A stretch of 26,944 bases of DNA from an uncultured Lachnospiraceae bacterium (GTDB lineage: Bacteria > Bacillota > Clostridia > Lachnospirales > Lachnospiraceae): contig CAMQOJ010000003.1 of assembly GCA_947003375.1 (NCBI GenBank), forward strand, positions 1 to 26,944. The letters run 5' to 3'. Of this stretch, positions 23,730-26,944 are shown piece after piece. The translations under genes were made by a program, and so were the position numbers. Each line of letters opens with the position of its first letter. The stretch's first letter is position 1. The notes under the pieces are model-generated. The model ran no database searches. It was not told the origin of the DNA and worked only from the letters and a program-made list of their open reading frames with translations.

Positions 23730-25231
23730 TTCTCGGCGTTAGGCTGTTGATGATGCAGCATCTTCCTCCAGGCATTAGGCGAATAGCCCGTGACTGTCTT
23801 GAAGGTCTTGCTGAAATGGGAAATGTCGCCCATGCCCGTCTTTTCCGCGATTTCGTACAGGAAGACGTTGTCATCCTCCAGGAGCACCATGGCATGCTCG
23901 ATGCGGTAAAAGGTCAGATAAGTGCTGAAGCTGATGCCCATGGCCCGCTTGAACAGGGTGGAAAAATAGCTGGGGCTGAAGGACACCCGCTCCGCCAGAT
24001 CGTTCAGGGCGATTTTGCCCCCCCTGTTCTCCCGGATATAGAGCAGCGACTGGCGAATCTCATCATAGCCGCAGTCCGCCCTGTACAGGATGTCCGATTT
24101 GGCGCGGAGCATGTCCCTGCACCGCAGATAGATGCCCTCAAAGGTCTCATCGTCCAGGATTCCCTGTAGATGCCCTCTCAGCTCCTGCGGACTAAAAAGG
24201 GAGAGTGCCCTGTTGAAGGCCTCCAGCCCTACAATCACCGTCTGACGGTAGTCGTAAAACGAGAGCCTGTCCTGCATCATGGCCTGCTCCACGGGCTTGA
24301 CGATATTCCCATAGTATTCCTGGCGGTTCTTTCCACAAAAGGTGTTTATGGCATAGAGCGATGGGATGTTGGCCACATAATCGGCCAGGAAAGAAGCCTG
24401 AGCCTTCAGGACATCGGCGCTCAGGCATCGCACATGGCCTGCCAGGCGGAAGAAGATGTCCCTCCTCTTCCTGATTTCGCCGGGCGGCTGGCAGCATTCC
24501 ACATCACATATCAGCTCCTGGTCGAAGGCCTTGTATATATATTTTGAGAGAAGCCGGGTCCTCTGGACCAGATTCTCCTCCGACAGCTCCCGGTTGCGAA
24601 AAGCTACGGTGAATTCCATATCGTTCCTGCAGTCCACCACTGTCTCGGAATAGTTCAGGAAATACTCCGCCAGGAGATCCCTCACTGCCTTGGACAGAAT
24701 CGCCCTGTTCCCGCCCCGTATATACAGTCGGAACAGCAGCCAGTATGGGCTTGCATCAAAGAGAAGCTCCTCTCCCCGGGGCATGTCAAGGAACTCTTCC
24801 AGGAGCTGTTCGTCTGTCCGCTGACCCGACGCCGCTCCGCTGGCCACCCCTTCCAGCGCCAGCTCTTTTCCCGCCAGGGAGAGCTTTTCCTGCAGCTCCT
24901 CCGGGGATATGGAGGATTTTAGCAGGAAGTCGAAGATATGGTAGGGAAAGAGCCTGGTAATCACCTGCACATCCTCCACACAGGTCACCACGATAATCTT
25001 GCAGGGGCGCTCCTCCTCGCATATCTTCCCAATCAGCTCCACTCCTCCCAGCCTGGGCATGTTCAGGTCGGTAATCACAATCTCCGGGTAATGCGCACGG
25101 TACAGCTGCAGAGCCTGTATCCCGTCGTCCGCCTGCGCCACAATCTGCATATTCAGTTGTGCCCAATTCACCGAAGATACGATGCCTGCCCGCGTCAGCA
25201 GCTCATCCTCCGCAATCAGTACCTTATACAT
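23726..25231 (-). CDS. YesN-like response regulator with AraC-type DNA-binding domain
   Basis: A 501-residue transcription regulator of the two-component type that commonly controls sugar-uptake and glycosidase genes in Firmicutes. The receiver domain covers about 1-120: E8 and D9 of the acidic pocket, phospho-acceptor D55 in EIVITDLNMPRLGG, T83 in VVTCVED, and K105 in FDFLLKSS. A long middle region (about 130-390) has no motif I can name. The C-terminal AraC helix-turn-helix pair runs from about 400 (FSPSYFSTLFKRAMGISFSTYL) through GMGDISHFSKTFKTVTGYSP. The ATG at 25229-25231 is chosen over one 6 bases upstream because AAGGGGG then has proper spacing. No partner histidine kinase is in the window. 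It probably controls the neighbouring glycosidase genes, by position only. Confidence 0.92.
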   Translation of the reverse strand: MYKVLIAEDELLTRAGIVSSVNWAQLNMQIVAQADDGIQALQLYRAHYPEIVITDLNMPRLGGVELIGKICEEERPCKIIVVTCVEDVQVITRLFPYHIFDFLLKSSISPEELQEKLSLAGKELALEGVASGAASGQRTDEQLLEEFLDMPRGEELLFDASPYWLLFRLYIRGGNRAILSKAVRDLLAEYFLNYSETVVDCRNDMEFTVAFRNRELSEENLVQRTRLLSKYIYKAFDQELICDVECCQPPGEIRKRRDIFFRLAGHVRCLSADVLKAQASFLADYVANIPSLYAINTFCGKNRQEYYGNIVKPVEQAMMQDRLSFYDYRQTVIVGLEAFNRALSLFSPQELRGHLQGILDDETFEGIYLRCRDMLRAKSDILYRADCGYDEIRQSLLYIRENRGGKIALNDLAERVSFSPSYFSTLFKRAMGISFSTYLTFYRIEHAMVLLEDDNVFLYEIAEKTGMGDISHFSKTFKTVTGYSPNAWRKMLHHQQPNAEK

Positions 25232-25278
25232 CCCCATCCCCCTTGCCTTGGTCTCTCCCTGTCTGTGTCATGTTCACC

Positions 25279-25307
25279 ATTATACACCAGAAATCCACAA
25301 AAAACAA
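25279..25307 (-). promoter_or_regulatory. Promoter of the response-regulator gene
   Basis: TTGTTT (25302-25307) and a perfect TATAAT (25279-25284) are separated by exactly 17 bases on the minus strand. The start would be near 25272, about 40 bases before the ATG. This makes the regulator separable from the upstream glycosidase gene. Confidence 0.65.
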
Positions 25308-25380
25308 CCTTGAAGCCGGGGAAAGCCCTGGTTCTAAAGCGTCCTAAAGCCCTTGACGTGAACCCCCTTGCCCGGAACGC

Positions 25381-26944
25381 TCACAGTTCTTTTTCCGTGC
25401 CAAGCTTCACGCTTCTGAACCGCTTTACATCCATGTTCCTCTCATATTCCCTTTCCATCATGATGCTGTCGGCATTTTGGCTCTTTACCAGGATGCGCTG
25501 TCCGGACACCGTATCCAGAGTATAGATTCCCTCTGCCTGCTCAGGGACAAGCATTTCCCCGCTGGATCCGTCCCGGAAGGAAAGCGGGCCTTCTACATGG
25601 TCGACCGCCATGCTCAGCCTTCCGCCCCTGACGCACCGGATGGACACAGAGCATTGGCCTGCCTGGTAGACTGCGTCCACGATCCGGCCATCCGCTGCCG
25701 CCAGACGGAAAGCCAGCGCGCTGTCCCGGGCAATGGCGGGAAAGAGCCTCAAGATACCGTCATAGCTCTGGAGCAGCATCTCGTTCAACGCAGTGGCCAG
25801 AATCGGAAGGGTCTCATAGTCGAAATGGTTGAACTTCCACTGCAGGGAGGTGCTCTTCTCCTTTGTCCGGCCGTTGCGCACGGCTCTCCGGTTCCAGAAG
25901 TCCTTGTACATCTTCTGGTTGTCCGGCCCATAAGTCCCAAAGCCCTGGGGGAATATCATCCACGCGTCTATCATGCGCCCGAATTCTTCCTCCAGCATCT
26001 CCGTCAGCCCCATCCGTGCCAGGTAGATGGGCATCATGCACCATCCCATGCACTTATCTGAATGCAGGCAGATGCTGTTGTAGATCATGTCGTACAGCTC
26101 GCTCCCCCGATTCTTTATCCCTACGATGCCGGCAGGGAACAGAGGGGCCATCTCCGTATCCGGAAAGCCGTAATACATATGCTCCGGGTTGCCGTATGTC
26201 CTTCTCGCCTTTTCCTTTCCTACCTCCCGAAGCACATTCCTGCCATATTCCGGCAGTTCCCCTATATCTTCCGGCAGCCTGGGCCTGTCCCCCACGCTCA
26301 GCACATGATTTGTCAACGGTTTCCTGCCCTTGCCGATTCCCCACAGGAACCTGCCCTCCGAGTCCAGCTCGTCCTCAAGGAAGTCCGCCTTCTGGTAAGG
26401 CGCCAGCTTCTCCAGCCTTTCCTGATAGGGAGCGGCCTCCTCCAGGGGCACTACCGTGACAAGCGCCCCAAACAGGGCCCTTATCATGGAGAGATCCGTG
26501 ATGGTGTCGTCCGTCAGCACAAAGGGCGATTCGTATCCGTTGGTGGCATGGATATGGTAACAGCCGTCCTCTCCCAGAACCAGCTTGTCCAGATAATATT
26601 CCGCCGTGGCCCGCATGACAGGCAGGGCTGTCTGCTCCAGGAAGCCTTCATCCCCGGTATAGCGGTAATGCTGGTACATGGCCATGGCAATCTGGGAGCC
26701 GGGCGTACAATTGTCCTTGGTGGCGCGATCCATCCTCCCCTTCATGTCGCATACATCCGTATAGAACGCACCCTTTCCCTTCCTGATATTTTCCGCAAAT
26801 ATCCGTGCGTAGGGCAGCTGCTCCCGTCGGAAGCGATAGTAGGTTTCCGTAAGCTCCGGATGGTTGGCCGCCTCCAGCGGGGCGATGGCATGCTGGGTAT
26901 TGTAGTGGAAATACCCGCCCCAGGGCACGAAGTCATGATAGGAC
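25381..26944 (-). CDS. GH95-like six-hairpin glycosidase, C-terminal part (cut by window edge)
   Basis: About 521 codons are visible and the frame is open at the window end, so the N-terminal part is missing. The visible part begins SYHDFVPWGGYFHYNTQ and contains LEAANHPELTETYYRF, NCTPGSQIAMAMYQHYRYTG and MRATAEYYLDKLVL. These resemble the (alpha/alpha)6 barrel of GH95 and relatives, which remove terminal L-fucose or L-galactose. A beta-rich tail from about residue 400 (LRLFPAIARDSALAFRLAAADG) is the usual C-terminal cap of this fold. It ends at the TGA at 25381-25383, 150 bases before the response-regulator ATG. The exact family cannot be fixed without the N terminus. A neighbouring group with a DUF5703 N-terminal domain is an alternative. 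Confidence 0.75.
   Translation of the reverse strand, partial: SYHDFVPWGGYFHYNTQHAIAPLEAANHPELTETYYRFRREQLPYARIFAENIRKGKGAFYTDVCDMKGRMDRATKDNCTPGSQIAMAMYQHYRYTGDEGFLEQTALPVMRATAEYYLDKLVLGEDGCYHIHATNGYESPFVLTDDTITDLSMIRALFGALVTVVPLEEAAPYQERLEKLAPYQKADFLEDELDSEGRFLWGIGKGRKPLTNHVLSVGDRPRLPEDIGELPEYGRNVLREVGKEKARRTYGNPEHMYYGFPDTEMAPLFPAGIVGIKNRGSELYDMIYNSICLHSDKCMGWCMMPIYLARMGLTEMLEEEFGRMIDAWMIFPQGFGTYGPDNQKMYKDFWNRRAVRNGRTKEKSTSLQWKFNHFDYETLPILATALNEMLLQSYDGILRLFPAIARDSALAFRLAAADGRIVDAVYQAGQCSVSIRCVRGGRLSMAVDHVEGPLSFRDGSSGEMLVPEQAEGIYTLDTVSGQRILVKSQNADSIMMEREYERNMDVKRFRSVKLGTEKEL

Noticed and set aside
1..26944. tRNA, rRNA or intact insertion sequence
   Set aside because: No cloverleaf ends, rRNA-conserved stretches or transposase-like frames were recognised on either strand.

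Overview
The window looks like chromosome of a Lachnospiraceae-type clostridium. The reasons are a G+C content of roughly 55-60% by eye, Gram-positive ribosome binding sites (AGGAGG-like), vegetative promoters with 17-bp spacers, serC-serA and leuB-ilvD-ilvB gene sets of clostridial type, a clostridial L,D-transpeptidase, a YesN-like response regulator and several plant-glycan hydrolases. No species is claimed. Every convincing gene is on the minus strand, so transcription runs from high to low coordinates. No tRNA, rRNA, CRISPR array or intact insertion sequence was seen.

Reading with transcription: (1) 26944-25381 is the 3' part of a six-hairpin glycosidase (GH95-like). (2) 25231-23726 is a YesN/AraC response regulator with its own promoter, possibly followed by a coupled 83-codon ORF. 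(3) 23428-17709 is a compact three-gene operon: a TerB_N/TerB_C protein, a DUF2791 (BrxD-like) P-loop ATPase and an Lhr-like (BrxHI-like) helicase. It has a clear promoter, and no methyltransferase, PglZ or nuclease is visible with it. (4) 17600-10009 is a rhamnoside-degradation operon (GH78, GH78, GH106) whose promoter starts 8 bases beyond the helicase stop codon. (5) 9737-4148 is a branched-chain amino acid operon: leuB, a GNAT acetyltransferase, ilvD, an HD-domain protein and ilvB. (6) 4047-2563 is an L,D-transpeptidase. (7) 2562-1935 is a gene-poor patch with repeat ends, a hairpin, a 12-bp-period iteron array, a promoter and a fragment of a MazG-like gene. (8) 1934-1 is the serine operon: serC, a 104-residue unknown and serA, which runs off the window.

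The three-gene TerB/ATPase/helicase operon is the best candidate for a poorly described system. The ATPase and helicase belong to families that occur together in type 2 BREX (Pgl-type) phage defence. Here they are joined to a TerB_N/C protein, lack the rest of BREX, and sit between two blocks of sugar-hydrolase genes. A stand-alone defence or DNA-processing function is inference. The glycosidases and the response regulator together suggest use of rhamnose- and possibly fucose- or galactose-bearing plant glycans. The leuB and serC operons supply housekeeping biosynthesis.
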